Source: Paraburkholderia silvatlantica (lineage in GTDB: Bacteria > Pseudomonadota > Gammaproteobacteria > Burkholderiales > Burkholderiaceae). Taken from it: a stretch of DNA of 64,000 nucleotides. Below, in pieces: positions 27,242 through 36,442 of this stretch. The position numbers and the translations under genes are program-made. The stretch's first letter is position 1. Each line of letters begins with the position of its first letter. The notes under the pieces are model-generated. The model was given only the letters and a program-made list of their open reading frames with translations. It was not told the origin of the DNA and did not search any database. Location of the stretch: positions 1 to 64,000 of the forward strand of contig NZ_QEOL01000005.1 in NCBI RefSeq assembly GCF_003096715.1, read 5' to 3'.

Positions 27242-29998
27242 TCAGAACTTGTACGTCGCTCCGATCTGCGCGAAACGGCCGATATAGTTGTACAGCGACG
27301 TGTCGTAGCCGGTCTGGTCGAGCGCGCTGCTGGCAAAGATCGGATCGAACGGAGGCGTACGGTTGAAGATGTTGTTGATGCCGCCGTAGATCGTCCAGTG
27401 CTTGATGCCCGTATAGGTGACCATCAGGTTGAACTGGCTATAGGAACCCACTTTGTCTGCAACTGGCGTCGGCGCCGCGACAGAAAGCGTCTGCGCATAA
27501 GGGCCCGTAAACATCCAAGTCAGTGCGGCGTTCCATCCGTGATAGGCCCAATCCAGCGTCGTATTGCCCTTCCAGCGCGGGAAGCTGCCGCCGAACGGCT
27601 GCGTGATCGTGTAGTTGTTGCCCGCTCCGTTGATCGGGCCCGAAGGCAGACCCAGCGTGAAGTCCTTCACATATGCCCAGTCAGCCAGGAGCGTGAAGGT
27701 CCCGATCTTCGTCGGGAGCGCCTGGCGGAAGGTGCCTTCGAAGCCGTTCGTATCGAGGTAGCCGAGGTTCTCATACGGGAATACCTCGTACAGTGTCTGG
27801 CCTTGCGCGTTGGTCACGACCTGCGACGGCTCGGCGGCTTCACCGATTACGTGATCGACGCGGATCTTGTACCAGTCAAAGCCGACGTCCGTTGTACGTG
27901 TAGGCGAAACCTGGAAGCCGAGGTTGAGATTGCGCGTACGCTCCGGCTGCAGGTCCGGGTTACCCGACGTGATCGTGGTGACCGTACCGCCGGGTAGCTG
28001 CTGGATGCCGAGCGTCTGCGAAGCACTGTTTTCAACAAACGTCGGCGCGCGGAAGCCACGGTTATACGAGCCGTACATCGTCAGCGCCTGGACCGGCTGG
28101 TAGCGCAATGCGAAGCGTGGGGAGAACGCGCCACCGAAATCGCTGTAATGGTCGTAGCGACCAGACTGGCTGAACGTCAAGTTTTTGACGATCGGAATAT
28201 CGACCTGGTAATACACCGCCGCGACATTGCGCTGACCATCGACCGTTTGCAGATTCGGGTTAGCCACGAGGCCACCCAAAAACTCTGCGCCCGGATTGAT
28301 TACCTCGCTCTCATGCAGGAACTGCGCGCCGAATCCAACACCGATATCGCCCGCGGGCAGATGGAACAGGTTCGGTGTCGCCAATGTCGCGTCAACCGTA
28401 TCGAGCTTCGAAATGCCCTGGTTGTTTGCATTCATGTACAGGCCGTTCAAGCCATTCGGCGTCGAGGACGGATTGGCGAAGTTGAACGTGCCGTTCTGGT
28501 AGATGTTGTTCAGCGCCGTCGTGTTGAGCTGGTTCGTGTAGGTATTCGAAACGTTGCTCTGCGAGTGGCTATACGAAGTCGACCAGTCCCAGTCCCCATA
28601 CTTCGGCACGGTGAACGAACCGCGAATACCGGTGGACGCACGCAAAAAGTTCGCGTACGTCTCTTCCGCCACCGTATTCGGGAACGCATAGGTGAGCGGC
28701 GTCGCCACACCATACGGATTGTACGGATTGCTTGCGGGCACAACGTTGTTGAACGGCGTCAGACCGACGCCCGGTGTATAGGTCAGCGTCGGCGTTTGCG
28801 GGCTGCCGACGATGTTGTTCCAGAGACCGTCATTCGTGGTCGTCTGGTTGTAGCTTTCCCACACATCGGCAAAGGCAGTGGTCGTGTCGTCGACCTTGAA
28901 GTCGGCGTGGACCTTCACGCTCGCGCGCGTCGTCTCCGGCGCGATCGACATGCCGTTGGCGGTGTTGAAGGCGCACACCGTGCCGCCCAGCCCCGCAGCC
29001 GCGCCCAGGAAATTGCTACCGGCCGGATGGACGGAGCCGCCGTATGGGCACCCGCTCAACGCCTGCGCCGTGTTGGGACCCGTTTGCCAGTAGGACGGCG
29101 CGAGCAGCGAGAGGCCGCCCGGCTTGTCCGTGAAGTCCTGCGCCGCCGTGGAGTCGCGGTCGGCCAGCGTCGAGCCCGCCGAGTGATAGACGCTTGCGGA
29201 TGCGGTGACGTTGAAGCGGTCCGCATTGAGGTCGCCGAAGCCCGCCAGAATGCCGAACTTGGTCGTGCCGTTGCCGCCGCCGTCGCTCACCGAACTGCCG
29301 TAGCTGCCGTCAAGCTGAAGTCCGCGGAAGTCGTGCTTCGTAATGATGTTGACCACGCCCGCAATGGCGTCCGAGCCGTATTGCGACACGGCGCCGGTTT
29401 TCACGATCTCGATGCGATCGATCGCGTTGAGCGGGATGGTATTGAGGTCGAAGAAGCTGTCGGTGCTGTTCGAATAGAAGGCAAACGGCGCGACGCGCTG
29501 ACCGTCGACGAGCACGAGGGTGTACTTCTCGCTCAAGCCGCGCAACGCGATACCCGCCGCGCCGGCCGCGAAGTTGCCCGCCTGGCCTTCGCTCCAGCTA
29601 TTGGCGGAGTTGGCCGAGACCGTACGCAGATAGTCGGCCACAGTCGTTGCGCCGCTGTTCTGGATATCCTTCTGGCTGATCGTTTGCACCTGCTGGAAGC
29701 CCGTCTTGTCCGATTGCCTAATCAGCGAACCGGTGACCTCGAACTTCTTCAACTGCTTGACGGCTGTGTTGCTCCCGGTCGTGGCCGGCGCGCTACCTGT
29801 ACTGGCCGCACCCGTCTGTGCGCTCGCGCCCGATTGCGGCGCCGCCGCTGGCGCGGCTGCATTATCCGCAGCGACCGCCGCACCGCCGTTAGTCACTGGC
29901 TGACTCTGCGCAAATGCCGATACGGCAAACGCCGCTGAAAACGCCAGTTCAGCCCAGATTATTCTTCGAATGGCTACAGCCAATGCCCTTTGTTTCAC
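27242..29998 (-). CDS. TonB-dependent outer-membrane receptor
   Basis: The protein has 918 residues from a GTG at 29998 with GGGGAA upstream; no other in-frame ATG fits. A signal peptide ends near AFA-QSQP. A low-complexity alanine/serine linker (residues about 30-75) precedes the plug domain (EVTGSLIRQSDKTGFQQVQT, VDGQRVAPFA, IEIVKTGAVSQYGSDAIAG, about residues 85-235), then a 22-strand-type barrel ending IGATYKF with the expected terminal phenylalanine. The plug type (VNIITKHDFRGLQLDG) belongs to the broad class that takes up siderophores, vitamins, peptides or sugars; the ligand is not deducible. Its genes for energy supply (tonB-exbBD) and peptide import lie on either side. Confidence 0.9.
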   Translation of the reverse strand: MKQRALAVAIRRIIWAELAFSAAFAVSAFAQSQPVTNGGAAVAADNAAAPAAAPQSGASAQTGAASTGSAPATTGSNTAVKQLKKFEVTGSLIRQSDKTGFQQVQTISQKDIQNSGATTVADYLRTVSANSANSWSEGQAGNFAAGAAGIALRGLSEKYTLVLVDGQRVAPFAFYSNSTDSFFDLNTIPLNAIDRIEIVKTGAVSQYGSDAIAGVVNIITKHDFRGLQLDGSYGSSVSDGGGNGTTKFGILAGFGDLNADRFNVTASASVYHSAGSTLADRDSTAAQDFTDKPGGLSLLAPSYWQTGPNTAQALSGCPYGGSVHPAGSNFLGAAAGLGGTVCAFNTANGMSIAPETTRASVKVHADFKVDDTTTAFADVWESYNQTTTNDGLWNNIVGSPQTPTLTYTPGVGLTPFNNVVPASNPYNPYGVATPLTYAFPNTVAEETYANFLRASTGIRGSFTVPKYGDWDWSTSYSHSQSNVSNTYTNQLNTTALNNIYQNGTFNFANPSSTPNGLNGLYMNANNQGISKLDTVDATLATPNLFHLPAGDIGVGFGAQFLHESEVINPGAEFLGGLVANPNLQTVDGQRNVAAVYYQVDIPIVKNLTFSQSGRYDHYSDFGGAFSPRFALRYQPVQALTMYGSYNRGFRAPTFVENSASQTLGIQQLPGGTVTTITSGNPDLQPERTRNLNLGFQVSPTRTTDVGFDWYKIRVDHVIGEAAEPSQVVTNAQGQTLYEVFPYENLGYLDTNGFEGTFRQALPTKIGTFTLLADWAYVKDFTLGLPSGPINGAGNNYTITQPFGGSFPRWKGNTTLDWAYHGWNAALTWMFTGPYAQTLSVAAPTPVADKVGSYSQFNLMVTYTGIKHWTIYGGINNIFNRTPPFDPIFASSALDQTGYDTSLYNYIGRFAQIGATYKF

Positions 29999-30335
29999 AG
30001 TTTCCCCTTATCTATTTCCGGTCACGTCTACTTCGTTATGCGAAGCAAGGTCTCGTGAACCCCCGCATTAGATTTGACGACGCTGCCGCATCGCGCCACT
30101 TTCTACCTGTATCCGCCCTGCTACGTGCTCTTCCATTTACAATCGACCGCTTGCCTGCCCCGGAGAAAAGCGGCTTCTCCCCGCCTCTCTCATTGCCGCT
30201 TGCCCCGAAACTCATGCTGCTTCACTTCTGTCACAACACCCCTGCCGAGCCCGAACGAACCAGGCATTCTTTATTTACTATGTATACCTAATTAACTGCA
30301 TAAAATTGAAGCACTTTTTCAGTTCACTCAGGCAG
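29999..30335. other. Leader region of the TonB-dependent receptor gene
   Basis: 337 bp between the TPR gene and the receptor gene, AT-richer than its neighbours and without a supported gene. A small inverted repeat (CTTCG, TTATG, CGAAG at 30031-30045) lies 33 bp before the receptor start. A separate promoter here is likely, but I cannot place it firmly. No convincing Fur box is visible. Confidence 0.45.
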
Positions 30336-31541
30336 TCACGGCTTCGACGCCACCAGTACCCAAAGCTGCGCCAGCTCAGCGCTGCCATCGTTGCCCTTGA
30401 CCGCCTTGAACGCCTGGACGGCTCGCGCCTTCTGCCCCGAGGCAAAGTAAGCCTCGCCGAGGCGAAGCCGCGCCAAGTCCTGGTGATCAAGACCGCCCTT
30501 CGCAATGAGCGACTCCATGGTTGCGAGACCCTGCTTCTCCTGCCCCGCATACACCTGGTTGAAAGCCGCATCGTACGGCGCCAGGGGATTGGCCGGATCG
30601 GGCGCGGCATTGGCACGCTTCGCCGCTAGTGCCTGCAAGCGACGTTCGCGATCGGCGCCAGCATCGTGACCCAGCACGCCAGACGCAAAACCCTGATCGA
30701 TAATCTGCTTGCCCTCCGCCGTGGAGCCCGCAACGATCGCCAGTTGCGTCATTTCCATGTAGTCGTCGGCGCTCGAGAGCGAACCCGTCGCGCGGCGCAG
30801 GCGATACGTGTCCAGATCGAGTGCGCTGAGATAGCCGGGCTTGCTGCGAATCGCGTGCAGCAGGTCATCCCAATACGACTGCTTCGGGTGATATGCCACG
30901 AGTTTTTCGAGCGCGCCGCGATAGGCTTCCTGGTCGTTCGCACGCTGAGCACAAGTGCCGAGCAGTTGCAACTGCGCCTCGTCCGGCGTATGGCCACCGC
31001 GCACCTGGGCTTCGACACTTGCGTTCAGCAGGCGCGTCGCGGTGGCGTAGTCGCCCGAGAGATAGTACGACTCGACCAGCAGCGTGGCCATCTGGGGATC
31101 GCCGCCGCCCGCCTTCTGGTAGCGCTGCGCGGCCTTGATCGCCTGGGCATAGTTCTTCTGCTGGAAGTAAATACCCGCGAGCGCCGCGGTCGTGCGCTGC
31201 GCGTCCTCGCCCTTGAGCTGCCCGCTCGCGAGCAGCGATTCATACGCCTGCGCCGCCACGCCATTCTGCCCCGCCGCCATGGCGGCGGCGCCCCGCATCT
31301 CCTCGACCATGTACGTTTCGTACGGCGTCTTGTTCGGAACGGCCCCGGCCTGCGCAATCTTGTTGAGCGCGTCCTCGTAGTGGTGTGCGCGGTACAGATT
31401 CTGTGCGTCATTCAGTGGCTTCGCCACGTCCGGACGCAGCGTGTCCGCAGCCTGCGCCGCTGTCCATGCCATGGCCAGCGCCGAGAAGCCGCTCACCGCG
31501 AGCGCAAGCGCTGCCCGCTTGAATCGAGAAGGAATACTCAT
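30336..31541 (-). CDS. Periplasmic TPR-repeat protein
   Basis: From the ATG at 31541 the 401-residue precursor starts MSIPSRFKRAALALAVSG with a signal peptide ending near AAQA-ADT. The rest is all-helical with TPR-like pairs (QNLYRAHHYEDALNKIAQA; GIYFQQKNYAQAIKAAQRYQ; VESYYLSGDYATATRLLNAS; LGEAYFASGQKARAVQAFKAV). A GTG at 31559 overlaps the exbD stop (GTGA) and would add six residues. Placed at the end of the TonB-Exb operon and before the receptor, it probably helps organise the TonB system or the receptor. Confidence 0.8.
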   Translation of the reverse strand: MSIPSRFKRAALALAVSGFSALAMAWTAAQAADTLRPDVAKPLNDAQNLYRAHHYEDALNKIAQAGAVPNKTPYETYMVEEMRGAAAMAAGQNGVAAQAYESLLASGQLKGEDAQRTTAALAGIYFQQKNYAQAIKAAQRYQKAGGGDPQMATLLVESYYLSGDYATATRLLNASVEAQVRGGHTPDEAQLQLLGTCAQRANDQEAYRGALEKLVAYHPKQSYWDDLLHAIRSKPGYLSALDLDTYRLRRATGSLSSADDYMEMTQLAIVAGSTAEGKQIIDQGFASGVLGHDAGADRERRLQALAAKRANAAPDPANPLAPYDAAFNQVYAGQEKQGLATMESLIAKGGLDHQDLARLRLGEAYFASGQKARAVQAFKAVKGNDGSAELAQLWVLVASKP

Positions 31542-31555
31542 CGCTTTCGAATACC

Positions 31556-31987
31556 TCACTGCATGTACTGTTCGTTGCCGATCAAGCCGATCTTCGTTGC
31601 GCCTTCCCGCTGCGCCGCCGCCATCACCTCGGCCACGTCCTTGTACGGCGCAAGCCGGTTCGGACGCAGGTGAATTTCCGCCTGATCCGGTTCGGCCGCG
31701 ACCTGCGCGAACTTGCGCTCCAACGTCGCCTGGTCAGGCACCGGTGTGCCGTTCCAGGTCATCGTGCCGTCGAAGTCGATGTCGATCTGCACCACCTCCG
31801 GCTGCACGGCCGGCGGCGGCGGATTGCCCACCGGCAGGTTCATCTTGACCGCGTGCATCTGGATCGGAATGGTGATGATCAGCATGATCAGCAACACCAG
31901 CATCACGTCGATCAGCGGCGTGGTGTTGATGTCCACCATCACTTCGGGTTCGCTGCCGCCTCCGCCCGACGATACGTTCATGCCCAT
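31556..31987 (-). CDS. exbD: ExbD-like biopolymer transport protein (second copy)
   Basis: The 143-residue protein has a short cytoplasmic tail, one TM (DVMLVLLIMLIITIPI, with the conserved aspartate of the family) and a periplasmic domain (VVQIDIDFDGTMTWNG; QAEIHLRPNRLAPYKDVAEV). The tail carries SSGGGGSEPEVMVDINTTPL. It follows the other exbD by 9 bp; the two differ clearly, suggesting a mixed ExbD dimer in the ExbB pentamer. Confidence 0.9.
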   Translation of the reverse strand: MGMNVSSGGGGSEPEVMVDINTTPLIDVMLVLLIMLIITIPIQMHAVKMNLPVGNPPPPAVQPEVVQIDIDFDGTMTWNGTPVPDQATLERKFAQVAAEPDQAEIHLRPNRLAPYKDVAEVMAAAQREGATKIGLIGNEQYMQ

Positions 31988-31996
31988 AACCGCCCC

Positions 31997-32422
31997 TTAA
32001 CCGCCGCGCGCCGGCGGCTCCGTAATGAATGACACTTTCGCGATTCCCGCGCGCTCGCACGACGTGATCACGCGCCCGACGGCCTCATAGCGCGTCTCCT
32101 GGTCGCCGCGGATATGCACTTCCGGCTGCGGCGTCTGGACGGACGCAGCCTTCAGGCGCGCGAGCAGCGTCGGAGCATCGACGTGTTGCTCGTACCAGAA
32201 GAAGTCGCCATCGCGGTTCACTGCGATCTCGATGCTCTTCGGCTGCGTCTGCAGCGGCGTCACCGTTTGCTTCGGTAGCTGGAGCTGCACCGTATGCGTC
32301 ACTACCGGAATCGTGATCAGGAAGATGATCAGCAATACCAGCATCACATCGACGAGCGGCGTCGTGTTGATGGCCGAGATGACCTCGTCGTCACCGCCCT
32401 CGTCTCCAACGCTCATGGCCAT
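31997..32422 (-). CDS. exbD: ExbD-like biopolymer transport protein (first copy)
   Basis: The 141-residue protein has the ExbD layout: ISAINTTPLVDVMLVLLIIFLITIP with the conserved TM aspartate, and a C-terminal periplasmic domain (PEVHIRGDQETRYEAVGRVI) with the GD and Y of the family. It begins 14 bp after exbB. With ExbB it uses the proton gradient to energise TonB. Confidence 0.9.
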   Translation of the reverse strand: MAMSVGDEGGDDEVISAINTTPLVDVMLVLLIIFLITIPVVTHTVQLQLPKQTVTPLQTQPKSIEIAVNRDGDFFWYEQHVDAPTLLARLKAASVQTPQPEVHIRGDQETRYEAVGRVITSCERAGIAKVSFITEPPARGG

Positions 32423-32436
32423 GGCGTGCCCCTCGC

Positions 32437-33336
32437 TCAGTCGGCCATGACGGTGGCGCGCGCGACGCGCTTGCCGCCAGCCAGCAGAACCGTATGCAGT
32501 TGCGCGCCGAAGCCGCGGACACGCTCCATCACCGCCTTGTTGCGTCGCACGAGGAAGTTGTAGCCGAGCACCGCCGGCACGGCCACGCCCAGACCGATGG
32601 CGGTCATGATGAGCGCTTCACCGACCGGGCCCGCGACCTTGTCGATCGAAGCCTGACCTGCAATGCCGATGGCTGTCAGCGCGTGATAGATGCCCCACAC
32701 CGTACCGAACAGGCCGACGAACGGCGCGGTCGAGCCCACGGTACCGAGGAACGCCAGGCCGTCCTGCAGCCGGTTCGACACATTGGTGATGGCGCGCTCG
32801 ACCGAAACGTCGATCCACGTGTTTCGATCGACGGCTTCGAGCAACGCTTCGTCGTGATGCTCGCCGGCCTCGATCGCGGTTTCCGCGATGAACCGGAACG
32901 GCGACGACTCATCGAGCTGCTTTGCGCCTTCCGTGAGCGACGGTGCGCTCCAGAGCCGCTCATCCGCGCTTTTCGCGCGCCGGTTGGCGCGGAACTGCTC
33001 GAAGAACTTGGTGATCATGATGTACCAGCTGCCCATCGACATCACCACGAGCAGCAAGAGCACAAAGCGCGCGACAAAGTCGCCGTTCTTCCAGAGCGCG
33101 CCGAGACCGTATGGGTTCGTGACCGTCTCCGAGGTGGCCGGCGCCGGCGGCGGCACGGGCTGGTCAGCGCTCGCGACGGGTGGCGGCACGGCGGCGGCCG
33201 CTGTGGCGGGCGCCGACGCGACGGCCGCGGGGGCGCTAGCCTGCGCGTTGGCAAGCTGCGGTGCGACAAAGGTATCGACCGTGGCTACGGCGATCAACAT
33301 GCTTGCCGCGAGTGCGGCGTAGGAACGCTTTTTCAT
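32437..33336 (-). CDS. exbB: ExbB-like MotA/TolQ/ExbB proton channel protein
   Basis: The 299-residue protein starts with a signal sequence (KKRSYAALAASMLIAVATVD) and a long Ala/Pro-rich periplasmic stretch. TM1 is FVARFVLLLLVVMSMGSWYI; TM2 and TM3 (AFLGTVGSTAPFVGLFGTVW; LIMTAIGLGVAVPAVLGYNF) hold the channel motif. The length (about 300) is that of the long ExbB subfamily, not TolQ. It is followed by two exbD genes. Confidence 0.9.
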   Translation of the reverse strand: MKKRSYAALAASMLIAVATVDTFVAPQLANAQASAPAAVASAPATAAAAVPPPVASADQPVPPPAPATSETVTNPYGLGALWKNGDFVARFVLLLLVVMSMGSWYIMITKFFEQFRANRRAKSADERLWSAPSLTEGAKQLDESSPFRFIAETAIEAGEHHDEALLEAVDRNTWIDVSVERAITNVSNRLQDGLAFLGTVGSTAPFVGLFGTVWGIYHALTAIGIAGQASIDKVAGPVGEALIMTAIGLGVAVPAVLGYNFLVRRNKAVMERVRGFGAQLHTVLLAGGKRVARATVMAD

Positions 33337-33411
33337 GCCTACTCCAATTCATCTGTTGAACATCTAAAAATCCGGGTACTGACTCGCCACCCGATGCCTG
33401 CAATCCGCGCG

Positions 33412-34116
33412 TCAGTTAAGACTGAACGAGAACGGAACCTGCACGCGTACCGGCTGACCTTGCGAAATGCAGTTGAATTTCTTCACCGCGTTGAATGCAG
33501 CCGCATCCAGACTGTCGTCGTTAGCCGATTGCGCGACTCGCTCATTCGTGACGTGTCCTTGTGGATCCACCACGAATTCGATGAGCACGTCGCCGGTCAC
33601 GCCGTTGTCCTGTGCCTCCTTCGGATACCGGATCGACGAACGGATCTCATCCGAGTTTGGACACACAACGCCCACTTCGTGGCTCACCGGCTTCGCCTGC
33701 ACGGGGGGCGCGGGCGGCGCAGGCGGCGCGGTGACGGGCGCGCTGACCACGGGCGCAGCCTGATGCACGATCGATTGCTGCGGTGGCGCCTGCACCGGCA
33801 CTTCGGGAGGGGGCACGAAAGGCGGCGGCGGCGGCGCGAACTTCGGCGGCGGCAGTTGCACGGCTGGCAGCGGCGGTGGCGGTGGCGGGGCCACGGGCTC
33901 GATAATCTTCGTTTCGATCGGATGCTGGATCACCTGCACGACCTTGTTTGCGAGACCATTGACCAACGCGTAGATAAGCACAATGTGCAAGACGATTACC
34001 GCGCCAATTCCGCCGTAGCGACGCACAGGATTCCGCTGCGCACGCCCAAATTCGCGTGGGCGGCCCGGTCCGCCCGACCGCACGCCTTCAACTGGCGCTC
34101 CCACTTGCACTTTCAT
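33412..34116 (-). CDS. tonB: TonB energy transducer
   Basis: From the ATG at 34116 (AAGG upstream) the 234-residue protein has a cytoplasmic tail, one TM (GGIGAVIVLHIVLIYALVNG), a long proline-rich linker (residues about 75-150, PPPPPPLPAVQLPPPKFAPP and similar) and a C-terminal TonB domain with RYPKEAQDNGVTGDVLIEFV. It spans the periplasm to drive TonB-dependent receptors. The frame upstream to 34176 is not needed. It is the first gene of the tonB-exbB-exbD-exbD-TPR operon. Confidence 0.9.
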   Translation of the reverse strand: MKVQVGAPVEGVRSGGPGRPREFGRAQRNPVRRYGGIGAVIVLHIVLIYALVNGLANKVVQVIQHPIETKIIEPVAPPPPPPLPAVQLPPPKFAPPPPPFVPPPEVPVQAPPQQSIVHQAAPVVSAPVTAPPAPPAPPVQAKPVSHEVGVVCPNSDEIRSSIRYPKEAQDNGVTGDVLIEFVVDPQGHVTNERVAQSANDDSLDAAAFNAVKKFNCISQGQPVRVQVPFSFSLN

Positions 34117-34814
34117 CACCACCTTCGCTCCCTCGGCGCAGTACGCCCCAATCCTGCCGCAGAAAACCTTCGTCACATCACGGCCACAAGTCCGCGTGAT
34201 AGAAATCCATCCGATGCGAAATTACATTCGCATTACTAAATGAAAAATAGATTCCCCTCGCCAATTTTTATCCGCTCATGAACCCGCAATACTTCCTTAC
34301 CTATCTGTAATATATAGTTGTGCTAACTCAATAGCCTTCGCACCGGAACCGATCCCGTCAACTGTCCGTCATTACCCCCTAGCCTGGACGCCTTCGAGGG
34401 TTTCGGACAGCGAGCTCTATGTGTCCGTTTTGTTGAAGCGGATCGAAGATAGCAAAAAAAAATACTGGTAGGAAAACTTTTTTGATGACGCAATATCATT
34501 TTTAGACATTTGCTCTCTTACGGCAGATGCCGGCACCAATGTGGTTCAAGCGCTTTGCCATCAATCATCGCAATGGTGCAAATGCTCATTAATTACAAAA
34601 TCATTATTTAATGATTTCAAGTTTACATCGCTGATTCGGACGCCTCTGATTTCGGAACATGCGCGTTTTCGGTGGGAGTATGCAGAGCCTCTACCTGTAC
34701 TTGCCGGGTTCCCCAATGCGTGGCCAGACGGCCAGCACGCTTGCGGGCAAACACCGGAAAATGGAGATTCGCGCGCGCTCCAGAAATGCCTGCGGTGGCA
34801 CGGAGCACCGGCTT
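34117..34814. other. AT-rich region upstream of tonB
   Basis: About 700 bp, with 34190-34640 markedly richer in A and T than the rest of the window (runs such as AAAAAAAAATACTGG near 34452). No supported gene. It probably holds the tonB operon promoter. The lower GC suggests acquired or decaying DNA. I could not identify a Fur box. Confidence 0.5.
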
Positions 34815-35240
34815 TCAGACAAGCGACCCGATGTCGGCCATCGGCTCGGCCACGATAAAGTCGCAGTTCAAGGCGAGTTCAAAACCGCCTCCGATCTCGG
34901 CATAGAGCGTGAGCGAGATCGTGACTGCGATCAGGACGTCTTGGGGCAGCTGGTCAGTCATATAACGTAGACGCTCAACCCTGGTGGTCTTATTGAACGG
35001 CATTTGGGTGAAGACGTCCGGCTCGCGCCGCGCGTTGCCAACCTCAGTTGCTGGTCGCGGTACGTCTTCAGAGAGCCGCTCCCAACGGCCCCGGTAATAC
35101 GTCGTCCATTGCGTCTCCAGATGTGCCGGACCGGTGAAAAGAAGCTTGCGCGGTTGCTTGACGTTCGGGAAGTCGTGCTGCGCACCGAGCCAATGCAGTT
35201 TGTACGTGTAAGCGTATGCGCCCGAGCCCGGGTAGTACGG
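34815..35240 (-). pseudogene. Remnant ORF, C-terminal part like enoyl-CoA hydratase
   Basis: A stop-free stretch of about 140 codons reads YKLHWLGAQHDFPNVKQPRK ... LETQWTTYYRGRWERLSED, then GGGFELALNCDFIVAEPMA near the end. The GGGFELALxCD string is the oxyanion-hole region of enoyl-CoA hydratases; the rest of that fold is missing and a stop follows at DIGSLV. The first part is not recognised. A following frame (34623-34808) has GRLATHWGTRQ, which may continue the crotonase fold out of frame. It is probably a chimeric or decayed gene. Confidence 0.4.
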
Positions 35241-35266
35241 TCAAACCTGAATGAACGTAGAGGCGA

Positions 35267-35460
35267 GGTGAGCGTATTCGGGGAGATACGACTCTGCTCA
35301 CCGTCCTAACCCCTGGAAATCCTCACCATCCCGAATTCCTTCACCGTCGTTGGACCTGCTCTCAGGCTTCGGTGAGATAGCGCTTGCCGGATTTATCACC
35401 AGCGACGAGATATGGCTTGCTTGCCTCCTGGAAGTCCTCACCATCCTGGAACATCTCACC
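35267..35460. repeat. Distal cluster B: five degenerate iteron-like copies
   Basis: Copies of the 18-bp repeat lie at 35267-35284 (+), 35310-35327, 35328-35345, 35425-35442 and 35443-35460 (all -). Two pairs directly abut (18-bp spacing). Examples: GGTGAGGACTTCCAGGAG and GGTGAGATGTTCCAGGAT. They are more divergent than cluster A (CCAGGAG in place of TCGGGAG). About 13 kb left of rep. Confidence 0.6.
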
Positions 35461-35696
35461 TGTCTGCAAAGATTTCGGAACGGTGAGCTGATGCCAGTTT
35501 GGTGGAAATGTGCTTTCGCAGAAGGAAGAATTCACGGAGTTGATTGCATTTTGACTACGGATACCCAATCGCAGGTCTCCGCGCCCGATAAGACCGAGCC
35601 GCTCAATTTCCATATTGTGAGATGCGAGGTCGCAACTTTATTGGCCGTTTTCGGCGAATTTCTAAAAGTCGCATCTTTTTTGTACGGCGATAGACC

Positions 35697-36254
35697 CTAG
35701 AACTTGAATCGCAACTGAAACCCGATGGTAAACGGCAGATCGTCAGACGGTATCGGCGGAATGACGATGAAATTCACCCCCACGCGCTTGTACGCAACCA
35801 TCACGATAGGCGCGACCACGGGCCCGATCGTATGGTCGTGGCCGAGGCCCCAGTTGCCATAGTTGTAGCCGGAGATGATGCCGCCCATCGCCGCGAGCCG
35901 CACGAAGCCCCAGTGCAGAAACTCGGGTGCCCACACTGCGCCGCCATAATAAGAGGGCCGGCGCAACGAATTGCGAAAACCGCCTGCCGTGAGCGCCCAC
36001 GTGTTGCCGGGCCAGCATTCGATGCCGAGGCCCGGGTTGAATTGTTCGAAGTCCTTGTCGGGATGGATGTGGTACGAGCCCACCATCGCATCGACCCACA
36101 GGCCCGAACTACACCAGTTCGCTGCGTGCGCCGACTGCGCCGTACCGAACAGCAGCGGCAAGAGCAGCAGGACTGCTGCCGCACCGCGTTTCGTTCCCTT
36201 CGCGGTCGTTGTCGTTCTGTTTGCTGCGCCACCTTGCTTCTGCCAAAACCGCAT
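35697..36254 (-). CDS. Putative outer-membrane beta-barrel protein
   Basis: From the ATG at 36254 (GGACGGAGAG upstream) the 185-residue precursor has a signal peptide ending SAHA-ANW. The mature part has alternating beta-type strands, the string GSYHIHPDKDFEQFNPGLG, GGFRNSLRRPSYYGGAVW, and ends QLRFKF with a terminal phenylalanine typical of outer-membrane proteins. The SYHxxxxKDxxxFNPGLGxE pattern defines a family of small barrels of unknown function that I recall from several Proteobacteria. A longer frame starts at 36287. It stands alone. Confidence 0.7.
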   Translation of the reverse strand: MRFWQKQGGAANRTTTTAKGTKRGAAAVLLLLPLLFGTAQSAHAANWCSSGLWVDAMVGSYHIHPDKDFEQFNPGLGIECWPGNTWALTAGGFRNSLRRPSYYGGAVWAPEFLHWGFVRLAAMGGIISGYNYGNWGLGHDHTIGPVVAPIVMVAYKRVGVNFIVIPPIPSDDLPFTIGFQLRFKF

Positions 36255-36442
36255 GGGCTCTCCGTCCTTTCTTGCGCCGATCCACATTGGGGATCGTCAG
36301 TTTTCTGATTGCTGGTTCGCGGTGAATGACGAACTGTACCGCAACCCGATGCGTGCGCAATGGAGCCCAGGTTCGGATCGTACAACTCGCTCGCCGCCGG
36401 CATGTTGCCAGCGTAGTGAGTCGTCCCGATGAAAGCGAAGCG

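Noticed and set aside
34180..34340. Possible Fur box before tonB
   Set aside because: GAAATTACATTCGCATTAC matches the 19-bp Fur consensus too poorly.
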